In this document: one piece after another, positions 1 to 5,793 of the stretch
Layout of the letters: each line of letters starts with the position of its first letter
Numbering within the stretch: the first letter of the stretch is position 1
From: Bdellovibrionaceae bacterium UBA2466
GTDB taxonomy: Bacteria; Bdellovibrionota; FAC87; UBA2466
Assembly: GCA_002342225.1 (NCBI GenBank)
Contig: DDPO01000024.1
Coordinates: 21,363-31,425, forward strand
Direction: 5' to 3'
Length of the DNA: 10,063 nucleotides
The notes under the pieces: generated by a model
The model's database searches: none
What the model was told of the DNA's origin: nothing
The model's input: only the letters and a program-made list of their open reading frames with translations
Translations under genes and position numbers: made by a program

Positions 1-740
1 AAGATTGTCTCCTGTTCAGCATCTCCTAAAGTGACATCAGGAGGCGGCTGATGAGAGGCCAAATAGGATATTTTCTCCGTCTTTTCGTCATGATGGATGG
101 GGGCGTTCAGTGAAATGTCATTATTCGACAGACGTTGAGTCATTTCCTCAACCTCTTTTTCCTTAACGTCCAATTTTTTAGCAAGAAGTTTTACGCCTTG
201 AGAAGGAGATATTCCCTCTTGCTCTAGTTTTTTTTGCTCTTTTCTTAATCGATAAAAGAGACGTTTTTGAGCCTGAGTCGTGCCCATCTTCACAAGTGAG
301 TAATTTTTTAAGATCGCTTCTTGAATATAGCTTCGGATCCACCAAACGGCGTAAGTGGTGAGTCGAACATCTTTGTAGGGGTCAAACTCCTGCACTGCTT
401 TCACAAGCCCCATATTTCCCTCTTGGATGAGGTCTAGAAGTTTGACACGATAATGAACATATTCGAATGCAATTTTGACAACAAACCTGAGATTCGAAGT
501 AATGAGCTTTTGTAAAGTCTCACGATCTTGAGTCTGTTGGTAGTGAACCGCTAGTTCCCTTTCCTCTTCTTTTGAGAGAAGAGGATATTTTTGAATTTCT
601 TGGAGATAGGTTTGAAGCAAGGGATCTGAAGGAATAGTAGTCACAGCCGTTTGCTTGCTGCTTGGTGTTACTGGTTTTGAGACCAGAGAAGAGGACGGTT
701 TTTTAGAACTCTTCACAGGTTTGTCGGTTTTTTTAGCCAT
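1..740 (-). CDS. rpoH: RNA polymerase sigma factor, RpoH (sigma-32) type, 3'-truncated by window edge
   Basis: The gene reads leftward from ATG at 738-740 and stays open to base 1, giving 246 residues of an incomplete protein. Residues 1-38 are a basic Lys/Ser/Pro-rich tail. A sigma region 1.2-like helix follows (about 39-70), then region 2: LITSNLRFVVKIAF (79-92), DLIQEGNMGLVKAV (103-116) and RLTTYAVWWIRSYIQ (126-140), the core-binding and -10-recognition helices. The stretch KMGTTQAQKRLFYRLRK (151-167) resembles the 'RpoH box' that sets sigma-32 apart from RpoD. Regions 3 and 4 are only begun or missing. The family directs transcription of heat-shock and other stress genes. ATG at 753-755 is in frame and adds MTSAL; neither start has a clear Shine-Dalgarno site, so the start is uncertain. 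The gene is divergent from the DedA gene. The sigma-70 family is certain; the RpoH subtype is likely, although another alternative sigma factor remains possible. Confidence 0.85.
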   Translation of the reverse strand, partial: MAKKTDKPVKSSKKPSSSLVSKPVTPSSKQTAVTTIPSDPLLQTYLQEIQKYPLLSKEEERELAVHYQQTQDRETLQKLITSNLRFVVKIAFEYVHYRVKLLDLIQEGNMGLVKAVQEFDPYKDVRLTTYAVWWIRSYIQEAILKNYSLVKMGTTQAQKRLFYRLRKEQKKLEQEGISPSQGVKLLAKKLDVKEKEVEEMTQRLSNNDISLNAPIHHDEKTEKISYLASHQPPPDVTLGDAEQETI

Positions 741-807
741 GAGCGCACTAGTCATACCAAAAATAAAGGTGCTTTGCTATCAGGGGTAAATAGGTCATGA
801 TACCGAG

Positions 808-1440
808 ATGGATAAGCTCTTTATTTACCTCACCGATTTGTCAGGTGGAGCCGCCCTTTTCATTATCTTTGGAATTCTAGTTATTTGCGGCTTGGGCTTT
901 CCTCTGCCTGAAGACATACCGTTAATTGCAGCTGGTTATTTGGTTTGGGACGGAACTATCACATGGGTTCCGGCACTTTTGGTCACTTTGGGTGGGGTCG
1001 TTGTGGGAGACACTTTGCTGTTCTTTTTGGGGGCAAAGTTGGGGGTCAAATTTTTGAAAAATCGAGGGGTCAACCGCTTATACTCCCCGGATAAAATCAA
1101 ACGAACTCGGGCCTATTTTCGTAAATACGGAGATAAAATTGTTTTTATAGCGCGCTTTTTTGCGGGCCTAAGAGCTGTCGTGTTTTTCATGGCAGGCTCG
1201 ATGCACATGAAATATCGTCGGTTCATCTTTTTAGATTTTTTGGCTGCTGTGATAAGCGTTCCTATTTGGATCGGCATTGGCTTTGGCTTGGGCAAGCTTT
1301 TCGGCGATCAAATCGACCAAATTTTAAAAGGGGTAAAAGAGGTAAAAACGGTCGTTACAATTATTTTAGCGATTGTAGCCGTGGTCGTAGTCATTAAAGT
1401 GGTGGCGAATTATAGGCAAGCTAAAGCAAAGAAAGCTTAA
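808..1440 (+). CDS. DedA family (VTT domain) inner-membrane protein
   Basis: This 210-residue integral membrane protein has the DedA/SNARE-associated (VTT) domain. The first hydrophobic segment (about 16-32) leads into GFPLPEDIPLIAAGYL (30-45), the family's re-entrant loop with the acidic pair E35/D36. GDTLLFFLG with D68 follows. The signature FIARFFAGLRAVVFFMAG (113-130) carries the conserved arginines R116 and R122. The C-terminal half has two more membrane segments and a basic tail, KAKKA. DedA proteins support membrane lipid homeostasis; several are implicated in polyprenyl-phosphate or phospholipid flipping and in resistance to envelope stress. The substrate cannot be read here. The ATG has only a weak GAG upstream, but no other methionine occurs before residue 129, so the start is reasonable. 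Its stop lies 10 bp from the stop of the convergent protease gene. Confidence 0.9.
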   Translation: MDKLFIYLTDLSGGAALFIIFGILVICGLGFPLPEDIPLIAAGYLVWDGTITWVPALLVTLGGVVVGDTLLFFLGAKLGVKFLKNRGVNRLYSPDKIKRTRAYFRKYGDKIVFIARFFAGLRAVVFFMAGSMHMKYRRFIFLDFLAAVISVPIWIGIGFGLGKLFGDQIDQILKGVKEVKTVVTIILAIVAVVVVIKVVANYRQAKAKKA

Positions 1441-1450
1441 ACCGAATCGG

Positions 1451-2503
1451 TTATCTGAGGCAGCTCAAGGATCGTTCTGTCGCACATCCTACTGCAGCAC
1501 CAACATCTAAAATACCACCCGTAGCCGTTTTGTTTTCCTGAGGAGTCACTTTTTCAGCTGTGGCTTTAATGATTTTCACTACTTGGTCGGCAGTGAGCTT
1601 TGGATTGGCCGAGCGAACTAAGCCAACTGCGCCGGTTACGACCGCAGCAGAAAATGATGTACCACTATTAGTTTCCCATTCATCAATCCATGGGCCGATG
1701 AGCTCTTCCCCAGGGGCTGAAATATGTACAGAATTGTGGCCCCAATTTGAGGACTCAAGGAGTTCATCTTGTTCGGTTGAAGCTGCAACGGTTAGTTGAT
1801 TACTGAGTTTGAATTTTGCAGGATAGATTCCCTGTTTTTCGATATTCTCTCCATCATTTCCAGCTGAAACAACGACTACGACATCATTTTTTCGGGCAAA
1901 GTTTATGGCATCAAAGAGCTCTTGGTCGTACCCTTCGCCAGCGAAAGAAAGGTTAATAACAGCTACTCGCTCTTTGGCGGCGTAGTAAATAGCTTGGATA
2001 GCATCTTCAGTATCTCCTAACCCTTCATAGTTAAGAAATCTTAAAGGCATAAGCGAGCAATTGGGGCAAACTCCGGCAGCCCCGACCCCGTTGTCCTTGG
2101 CTCCAGCGGCAATAGCTGCCACAAAAGTGCCATGTCCGGTTCGGTCAAAAGGTAAAAAGTTTCCTTTGACGAAGTCCCAGCCAATGATGTCATCAATAAA
2201 TCCATTCTCATCCTTGTCCACACCATTGGAAGGCCATTCTAGAGTTTTTCTTCTTAAATTAGGGGCAACCTCAGGATGATTGTAAATAATCCCACTGTCG
2301 ACGATAGCTATCGTCGTTTTGGGGCTTCCTTGAGTCTTTTTCCAAGCGGAAAAGGCTTTAATTCGCTTTAAATGCCAAGCTTTTTTCATTAGAGGATCTG
2401 AACCGTCTTGTGAGGGTTTAAAAGGGTGTTGAAGAGGTGGGGTTGAAGCGTTTGCAAAAGACAAAAATACACTGAAAGTTAAAACAGCGAATATTTTTTT
2501 CAT
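1451..2503 (-). CDS. Exported subtilisin-like serine protease (peptidase S8)
   Basis: This is a 350-residue subtilase with a complete catalytic set: Asp69 in TIAIVDSG, His124 in GHGTFVAAI, oxyanion Asn216 in SAGNDG, and Ser283 in SGTSFSAAVVTG. The N-terminus is a signal peptide: MKK, a hydrophobic core, and ANA before S20, a standard signal peptidase I site. The protein should act in the periplasm or outside the cell. Residues 94-105, rich in D/E/N, match the acidic loop common in this subtilase branch and may bind calcium. Only about 45 residues separate the signal peptide from the catalytic domain, so there is little room for a folding propeptide. The serine motif lacks the usual proline (SAA rather than SxP) and its following histidine. 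Cys146/Cys149 and Cys340/Cys348 could form disulfides. GGAGA just upstream of the ATG supports the start, and a good promoter lies upstream. Family and export are clear; the substrate is unknown. Confidence 0.95.
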   Translation of the reverse strand: MKKIFAVLTFSVFLSFANASTPPLQHPFKPSQDGSDPLMKKAWHLKRIKAFSAWKKTQGSPKTTIAIVDSGIIYNHPEVAPNLRRKTLEWPSNGVDKDENGFIDDIIGWDFVKGNFLPFDRTGHGTFVAAIAAGAKDNGVGAAGVCPNCSLMPLRFLNYEGLGDTEDAIQAIYYAAKERVAVINLSFAGEGYDQELFDAINFARKNDVVVVVSAGNDGENIEKQGIYPAKFKLSNQLTVAASTEQDELLESSNWGHNSVHISAPGEELIGPWIDEWETNSGTSFSAAVVTGAVGLVRSANPKLTADQVVKIIKATAEKVTPQENKTATGGILDVGAAVGCATERSLSCLR

Positions 2504-2538
2504 CGAGTCTCCGTTGCCGAGAAATTTCGTATGCGTGT

Positions 2539-2566
2539 ATTATGAAATAACTAGGGTAAGCGTCAA
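2539..2566 (-). promoter_or_regulatory. Sigma-70-type promoter for the subtilase gene
   Basis: On the minus strand, TTGACG (-35, 2561-2566) and CATAAT (-10, 2539-2544) are separated by 16 bp. Each hexamer matches the consensus at five of six positions. Transcription would start near 2532 and give a leader of about 29 nucleotides that includes the GGAGA ribosome site at 2508-2512. This is the best promoter match noticed in the window. It is read from sequence only. Confidence 0.65.
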
Positions 2567-2613
2567 GTTGATTGATCTAAAAAATTCATTTTTTTTAAGG
2601 GGAAAATTAAGCC

Positions 2614-2874
2614 ATGAGTAAAGAGAGTTTTCAGAGGGCTGCAGAAGAGATCAAACAGATTACAAAAAGACCATCTAACGACGAATTGTTATCTTTGTAT
2701 GCCCTTTTCAAACAGGGGACGGAAGGTGATGTGCAAGGATCTCGTCCGGGTATGTTTGATTTGAAAAGCCGCGCCAAATATGACGCTTGGGCCAAACTGA
2801 AAGGAAAATCCACAGAATCGGCACGGTCTGAGTACGTGAAACTCGTGGAAAGTTTGAAGCAGAAGTATTCTTAA
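2614..2874 (+). CDS. Acyl-CoA-binding protein (ACBP)
   Basis: At 86 residues this is a complete single-domain ACBP of the length typical in eukaryotes. The signature is intact: LYALFKQGTEGDV (28-40), RPGMFDLKSRAKYDAW (44-59), KLKG, then a last helix ending LKQKYS. The residues that hold the acyl-CoA head group in bovine ACBP (Tyr28, Lys32, Lys54, Tyr73) correspond to Tyr29, Lys33, Lys55 and Tyr74 here. The protein is expected to be a soluble cytoplasmic four-helix bundle that binds long-chain acyl-CoA thioesters and buffers or delivers them to lipid synthesis or beta-oxidation. AAGGGGA at 2597-2603 is a good ribosome site 10 nucleotides before the ATG. The gene stands alone, divergent from the protease, and its stop is 2 bp from that of the convergent rhomboid-like gene. 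ACBPs are patchy among bacteria. Confidence 0.95.
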   Translation: MSKESFQRAAEEIKQITKRPSNDELLSLYALFKQGTEGDVQGSRPGMFDLKSRAKYDAWAKLKGKSTESARSEYVKLVESLKQKYS

Positions 2875-2876
2875 AG

Positions 2877-3542
2877 TTACCGCCAGCTATCGGGGTCGAA
2901 TTTTTTTCGGTTTTTTGAGACTTTATATTTGGTTTTTAGGATTGAAATCAACATCGGAGAGAAGAAAAGCAAGTACGGAAAAAGGGTGATTGCGATAAAT
3001 AGCTTTCCAAGAAGGCTTGCGAAGATGAATTTAAATAAAATCAAAGCCCCCGCTAAAAGGGCAAGCCATTTAGCTTTCACCGGAAGAATGAAGTAGATAT
3101 AGAGCTCAAGATCCGGAAAAAGGGTTCCAAAAGCCAAACTGACATTTTCTAAAATATAGAACCAAATAGAGATCGGCTGCATCGTTAGAAAACTTGCAGC
3201 TAAAGCTGATAGATAGCCTAGAAGTAAGAAGACTGTGAGGGGGCCAGGACCCCACTGGCTTTCGAGTGTATTGATGACAAAGTACAGGTAGAGAACGTAG
3301 AAAATAAGATAAACGGGGTTGTCGAGTCCATCAGAAACCGGGAAACCAAACAAACGCCACCATTCGCCCTGCAAAACCAAGTAAGGGTCAAAAAGAAATC
3401 GCTCAATGGACGCCCCTCCCATCATTTTGGCTACAAACGCTAGAACGGCCATAGCGCAAAGTAGAGGAGCCAAATTAGGGATTCCTAAAAAATCGAGCTT
3501 ATTGACACAGGTTCTAAGCCATTTAGGAAAACGAGAATCCAT
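2877..3542 (-). CDS. Rhomboid-like polytopic membrane protein, probably not a protease
   Basis: This 221-residue hydrophobic protein has about six membrane segments and a rhomboid layout. GEWWRLFGFPV (59-69) matches the WR motif of the rhomboid L1 loop. A membrane segment and LESQWGPGPLTVFLLLGY (93-110) follow, resembling the LE..WG region. ENVSLAFGTLFPDLELYIYF (132-151) lies where active rhomboids have GxSGAxFG and a polar/aromatic continuation. The serine at 135 may align with the catalytic serine, but the flanking glycines are changed, and no histidine occurs anywhere in the protein, so the Ser-His dyad cannot form. The basic C-terminal tail is probably cytoplasmic. It is best read as a member of the rhomboid-like superfamily, comparable to Derlin- or TMEM115-type pseudoproteases. 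It lies 61 bp downstream of the arginine-repeat gene on the same strand and may share its transcript. The ribosome site is weak. Function is unknown. Confidence 0.75.
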   Translation of the reverse strand: MDSRFPKWLRTCVNKLDFLGIPNLAPLLCAMAVLAFVAKMMGGASIERFLFDPYLVLQGEWWRLFGFPVSDGLDNPVYLIFYVLYLYFVINTLESQWGPGPLTVFLLLGYLSALAASFLTMQPISIWFYILENVSLAFGTLFPDLELYIYFILPVKAKWLALLAGALILFKFIFASLLGKLFIAITLFPYLLFFSPMLISILKTKYKVSKNRKKFDPDSWR

Positions 3543-3603
3543 GTCCCGTATTTTAAACCTGTGGAGTCTTGAGTGTCAGTTTTTTTTTGAGTCGAATGCT
3601 GTT

Positions 3604-3945
3604 TTAGATTCGGCAGCAGCGTCTTCTTCCAAAAAGAAGTCTTCCAGTTCCTCGAACTGCGGCTCTGGCAACTCGAAAAGGTAATACTGCAGCTCTTCCC
3701 ACGGCTCGAACAGCACCTCGAGTCACTCGTCCTACACCTCGAACAACTCCAGCAGCTGTTCTACCCACAGCTCGCACCGTTCTTCTAACAGGAGCTACAC
3801 ACCCTACACGGCAAACAGGACGAACGGAGCGATAAGGGCCATAGTAACTTTTTGCGGGTCCATGGCTGCCAGCTTCAATAGGCGATGGCACGGCCATAAT
3901 GGCGCACATAAAACCGAAAACAAAAGTTTTTATAAAGTTCTTCAT
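3604..3945 (-). CDS. Small secreted arginine-rich repeat protein, unknown function
   Basis: I do not recognise a family. The protein has 113 residues from ATG at 3943-3945. Residues 1-25 form a signal peptide: MKNFIKTFVF, a hydrophobic core, and possible cleavage after IEA. The predicted mature part (26-113) has about 20 arginines and no aspartate or glutamate, so it is strongly basic. From about residue 53 it is built of R/V/A/G repeats with an 11-residue period: TAAGVVRGVGR (63-73), VTRGAVRAVGR (74-84), then degenerate copies to about 102. The C-terminus is GRRRCCRI, and cysteines also occur in CRVGC (45-49). The start was chosen because AGGAG lies nine nucleotides before this ATG. A TTG three codons upstream is in frame but abuts that ribosome site. 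The clean signal peptide and start support a real gene despite the low complexity. Nucleic-acid, lipid or polyanion binding is a guess from charge only. Confidence 0.7.
   Translation of the reverse strand: MKNFIKTFVFGFMCAIMAVPSPIEAGSHGPAKSYYGPYRSVRPVCRVGCVAPVRRTVRAVGRTAAGVVRGVGRVTRGAVRAVGRAAVLPFRVARAAVRGTGRLLFGRRRCCRI
3640..3789 (-). repeat. Imperfect 33-bp (11-codon) tandem repeats inside the arginine-rich gene
   Basis: On the minus strand, units built on GTTCGAGGTGTAGGACGA and GTTCGAGCCGTGGGAAGA recur in phase with the reading frame and encode VRxVGR-type blocks. The copies differ mainly at silent or conservative positions, so this is an old, diverged repeat under protein-level constraint, not a fresh expansion. 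Confidence 0.6.
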
Positions 3946-3954
3946 AGTCAACAA

Positions 3955-3960
3955 CTCCTC
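3955..3960 (-). promoter_or_regulatory. Ribosome-binding site that sets the start of the arginine-rich gene
   Basis: GAGGAG on the minus strand is followed by TTGTTGACT and then ATG. The nine-nucleotide spacing favours the ATG at 3943-3945 over the two in-frame TTG codons, which lie zero and three nucleotides from the site. Confidence 0.7.
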
Positions 3961-3980
3961 ACAACTCTAAAAAGAACCTG

Positions 3981-4010
3981 TGGGCAAAAAGCCCATCTGT
4001 CCGCGCAGAT
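3981..4010 (-). promoter_or_regulatory. Two adjoining small hairpins in the leader of the arginine-rich gene
   Basis: In minus-strand order, ATCTG-CGCGGA-CAGAT (4010-3995) is followed directly by TGGGC-TTTTT-GCCCA (3995-3981); the two share one base. They end about 20 nucleotides before the ribosome site. The T run of the second hairpin lies in its loop, not after the stem, so it does not look like a terminator. The pair may shape or stabilise the 5' end of the message. No known riboswitch was recognised. Confidence 0.35.
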
Positions 4011-4102
4011 ACCGAGCAACTCAAATGCCAGTTGATTTTAGGCTTAATTTTCAAGCAACTAGGCGGTTTTATCTAACGTTTAGTGTTTGTTTAGAATACA
4101 AA

Positions 4103-4119
4103 GTGCCTTTTTTCGGCAC
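4103..4119 (-). terminator. Candidate intrinsic terminator of the pdxS-pdxT transcript
   Basis: Minus-strand GTGCC, loop GAAAAAA, GGCAC forms a five-base-pair stem followed by TTTGTATTCT. It begins 17 nucleotides after the pdxT stop codon. The stem is short and the T tract is interrupted, so it is moderate evidence only. The position is right, since the next gene on this strand starts at 3945. Confidence 0.45.
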
Positions 4120-4136
4120 CTTCTGAAACTTCAGAT

Positions 4137-4721
4137 TTACTTTTGGCAGAGGCTTAAAAAGTATTCGTGAATCCGTGTGGAGTCTGTGAGTTCGGGGTGA
4201 AAAGTAGAGGCCAAGCATTTGTCTTTTTGAACCATAACGGAGTCGTTTTGATGAGTAAAAAGAATATCGACTCCTGTTCCAAGATCTCTGATTTTTGGGG
4301 CACGAATAAAAACGCCCTCGATGTTTTCAGAAGTTTTATCAAATCTCTTCCAAATCTCGGTAGGGACTAAAGAGTCCACAAAGCTTTCATTCTGTCGACC
4401 GTAAGCGTTTCGTTCCACTGTCATTTGCAACGCTTCCAGAGATTCCTGAGATGGGCGACTTACGTGATTAGCCAATAGAATAGCTCCGGCACAAATACCC
4501 CAAGTGGGCCTAATTTTTACGAAATGTTTTAGAGGGGACCACAGTTGATTGAGTTTCAACAAGTGGATCATCGTAGTGCTTTCTCCGCCTGGAAGAATGA
4601 TTCCGCCAATTTCTTCGAGTTGTTGAGGGTAGAGCACTCGAACGGGAGTTACACCGAGTCTCTTTATTTTCTCTTCATGAGGTTGAACCGCTCCTTGAAG
4701 AGCTAAGATTCCAACCTTCAT
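4137..4721 (-). CDS. pdxT: Pyridoxal 5'-phosphate synthase glutaminase subunit PdxT
   Basis: PdxT hydrolyses glutamine and channels the ammonia to PdxS for PLP synthesis. The 194-residue length is normal for the family. The class I amidotransferase motifs are present: start MKVGILALQGAVQPHE, PGGESTTM (44-51), nucleophile Cys77 in GICAGAILLA, ERNAYGRQ (103-110), and the His175/Glu177 pair in STFHPELT, which completes the triad. The ATG lies 5 bp beyond the pdxS stop, with GAGG inside the end of pdxS as its ribosome site, so the two subunits are probably translationally coupled. PdxT works in the cytoplasm bound to the dodecameric PdxS core. Trp74-Gly75-Ile76 before the nucleophile replaces the more usual G-T/G-L context, a minor variation. 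Identification is secure. Confidence 0.97.
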   Translation of the reverse strand: MKVGILALQGAVQPHEEKIKRLGVTPVRVLYPQQLEEIGGIILPGGESTTMIHLLKLNQLWSPLKHFVKIRPTWGICAGAILLANHVSRPSQESLEALQMTVERNAYGRQNESFVDSLVPTEIWKRFDKTSENIEGVFIRAPKIRDLGTGVDILFTHQNDSVMVQKDKCLASTFHPELTDSTRIHEYFLSLCQK

Positions 4722-4726
4722 GGTTT

Positions 4727-5620
4727 TTACCAGCCTCGCTCTGAAAGTCTCTCTTCTGCTTTGAGAAGATTGACGTCAAGACCCCTCATCGGGCTTCCTA
4801 AACCCTTTGAGCACTCAGCTACTATTTTGGGGTTTTGGTAATTCGTAGTTGCTTGAACAATTGCATGGGCCAGCTTTTCTGGGTTTGAAGATTTGAAAAT
4901 ACCGCTACCTACGAAAACCGTCTCAGCCCCTAAGTACATCGCTAAAACAGCATCTGCTGGAGTCGCAATACCACCTGCAGCGAAATTGGGAACAGGGAGT
5001 TTTCCCTCTCGAGCAACCCACTGAACAAGAGCAAAAGGAGCCCCCAACTCTTTGGCTTCTGTCATGAGTTCTTCAGAGCCTAAAGTCGTTAATCGTCGAA
5101 TTTGGCTTCTTAAGGTTCTTAAGTGTCGAACGGCTTCTACAATATTTCCAGAGCCAGCTTCCCCTTTCGTTCTGATAAGGGCTGCGCCTTCGCCGATTCT
5201 TCTTAGCGCTTCACCTAAGTTTTTTGCACCACATACGAACGGGGTTTTAAAATCCATTTTATCGATATGAAACTGTTCATCAGCAGGAGTGAGCACTTCA
5301 CTTTCATCGATGTAATCTACTCCGAGCGATTCAAGAACCATCGCTTCCGCAAAATGGCCGATACGACATTTAGCCATAACGGGAATTGAAACTGAATTCA
5401 TGATCTCTTCGACCATTTCAGGAGGTGACATTCTGGCGACCCCACCCTCTTTACGAATATCCGAGGGGACACGTTCTAAAGCCATGACCGCCACTGCTCC
5501 CGCTTTTTCAGCGATGATAGCTTGCTCTCGGTTCACCACATCCATGATGACTCCACCTTTGAGCATTTCAGCCAAGCCGGTTTTTAACTTCATCTCGGTT
5601 CCTAGTATTTGACTCGCCAT
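4727..5620 (-). CDS. pdxS: Pyridoxal 5'-phosphate synthase subunit PdxS
   Basis: PdxS condenses ribose 5-phosphate, glyceraldehyde 3-phosphate and ammonia from PdxT into pyridoxal 5'-phosphate, the one-enzyme vitamin B6 route. The 297-residue TIM-barrel protein has the family's usual length. It starts [15 protein letters not shown] and carries GGVIMDVV with Asp27, MAKCRIGH with Schiff-base Lys84, [13 protein letters not shown], and [10 protein letters not shown] with the second catalytic lysine Lys152. The C-terminal part has [13 protein letters not shown] and [10 protein letters not shown], the phosphate-binding loops. The frame is open upstream to an ATG at 5677, but I chose 5620 because AGAGG sits six nucleotides before it and the protein then begins where the family does. 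It heads the pdxST operon and is divergent from pyrB. Confidence 0.97.
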   Translation of the reverse strand: MASQILGTEMKLKTGLAEMLKGGVIMDVVNREQAIIAEKAGAVAVMALERVPSDIRKEGGVARMSPPEMVEEIMNSVSIPVMAKCRIGHFAEAMVLESLGVDYIDESEVLTPADEQFHIDKMDFKTPFVCGAKNLGEALRRIGEGAALIRTKGEAGSGNIVEAVRHLRTLRSQIRRLTTLGSEELMTEAKELGAPFALVQWVAREGKLPVPNFAAGGIATPADAVLAMYLGAETVFVGSGIFKSSNPEKLAHAIVQATTNYQNPKIVAECSKGLGSPMRGLDVNLLKAEERLSERGW

Positions 5621-5661
5621 TTTTAGCCTCTTTTTTAGTCCAGAAAATAAAAATTCAGCCT

Positions 5662-5690
5662 TTATTAACGCATCCAAGTATCCAAATCAA
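5662..5690 (-). promoter_or_regulatory. Candidate promoter for pdxS-pdxT
   Basis: On the minus strand, TTGATT (5685-5690) and TAATAA (5662-5667) are 17 bp apart. The -35 is fair and the -10 is weak. The start would fall near 5655, leaving a leader of about 35 nucleotides with AGAGG at 5627-5631. It is the best-spaced candidate seen in this gap. Confidence 0.4.
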
Positions 5691-5722
5691 TCTTTTCACG
5701 AAAAGTTAAAAAATATTCAATC

Positions 5723-5776
5723 TTTGGCCTTTTAGAAAAGGGAGCCAAAAACTTGCCAAAACCCCTCGGTTTGGCA
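5723..5776. promoter_or_regulatory. Operator-like array of four TTTGGC/GCCAAA half-sites between pdxS and pyrB
   Basis: TTTGGC occurs at 5723-5728 and 5770-5775, and its complement GCCAAA at 5744-5749 and 5755-5760. The right pair extends to seven-base arms, TGCCAAA (5754-5760) and TTTGGCA (5770-5776), nine bases apart. Between the left pair lies the palindrome CCTTTT-AG-AAAAGG (5728-5741). The right pair overlaps the likely pyrB promoter; the left pair lies upstream of both promoters. The arrangement suits a dimeric or tetrameric DNA-binding regulator, or an RNA hairpin if transcription starts further upstream. The regulator is not identifiable here. Confidence 0.45.
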
Positions 5777-5782
5777 TAGATT
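5753..5782 (+). promoter_or_regulatory. Candidate promoter for the pyr operon
   Basis: TTGCCA (5753-5758) matches the -35 consensus at five of six positions. TAGATT (5777-5782) matches the -10 at four of six, with an 18-bp spacer. A start six to eight bases downstream would fall near 5789, only about five bases before the GTG of pyrB. The inverted TGCCAAA/TTTGGCA arms cover most of this promoter. Confidence 0.4.
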
Positions 5783-5783
5783 A

Positions 5784-5793
5784 GTTAGCTAAC
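5784..5793. repeat. 10-bp palindrome directly before the pyrB start codon
   Basis: GTTAGCTAAC is a perfect palindrome that ends at the base before the GTG start. It contains no purine-rich ribosome site. It lies at the predicted transcription start and could be an operator half or coincidence. Confidence 0.4.

Noticed and set aside
1440..1452. AACCGA-A-TCGGTT inverted repeat between the DedA and protease stops as a bidirectional terminator
   Set aside because: The stem is short with an impossible one-base loop (effectively four base pairs), and no T tract follows on either strand.
3406..3684. A plus-strand 92-codon frame ending in a Ser/Lys-rich stretch
   Set aside because: It straddles the rhomboid-like and arginine-rich genes; the Ser/Lys run is the antisense reading of the arginine codons. 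No ribosome site was seen.
3640..3789. The arginine-rich repeats as a CRISPR array or intergenic repeat element
   Set aside because: The units are imperfect, lack unique spacers, run in phase with an open frame and encode a patterned protein behind a signal peptide.
3946..3954. TTG start codons three amino acids upstream of the arginine-rich gene's ATG
   Set aside because: They abut or nearly touch the GAGGAG ribosome site, while the ATG has normal spacing.
5621..5677. A 19-residue N-terminal extension of PdxS from the ATG at 5677
   Set aside because: PdxS proteins begin near MASQ...GT, and AGAGG lies six nucleotides before the ATG at 5620. The extension also overlaps the candidate promoter's leader.
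5728..5741. CCTTTT-AG-AAAAGG as a terminator
   Set aside because: It lies upstream of both divergent genes, has only a two-base loop, and no T tract follows on the plus strand. It fits better as part of the operator-like region.
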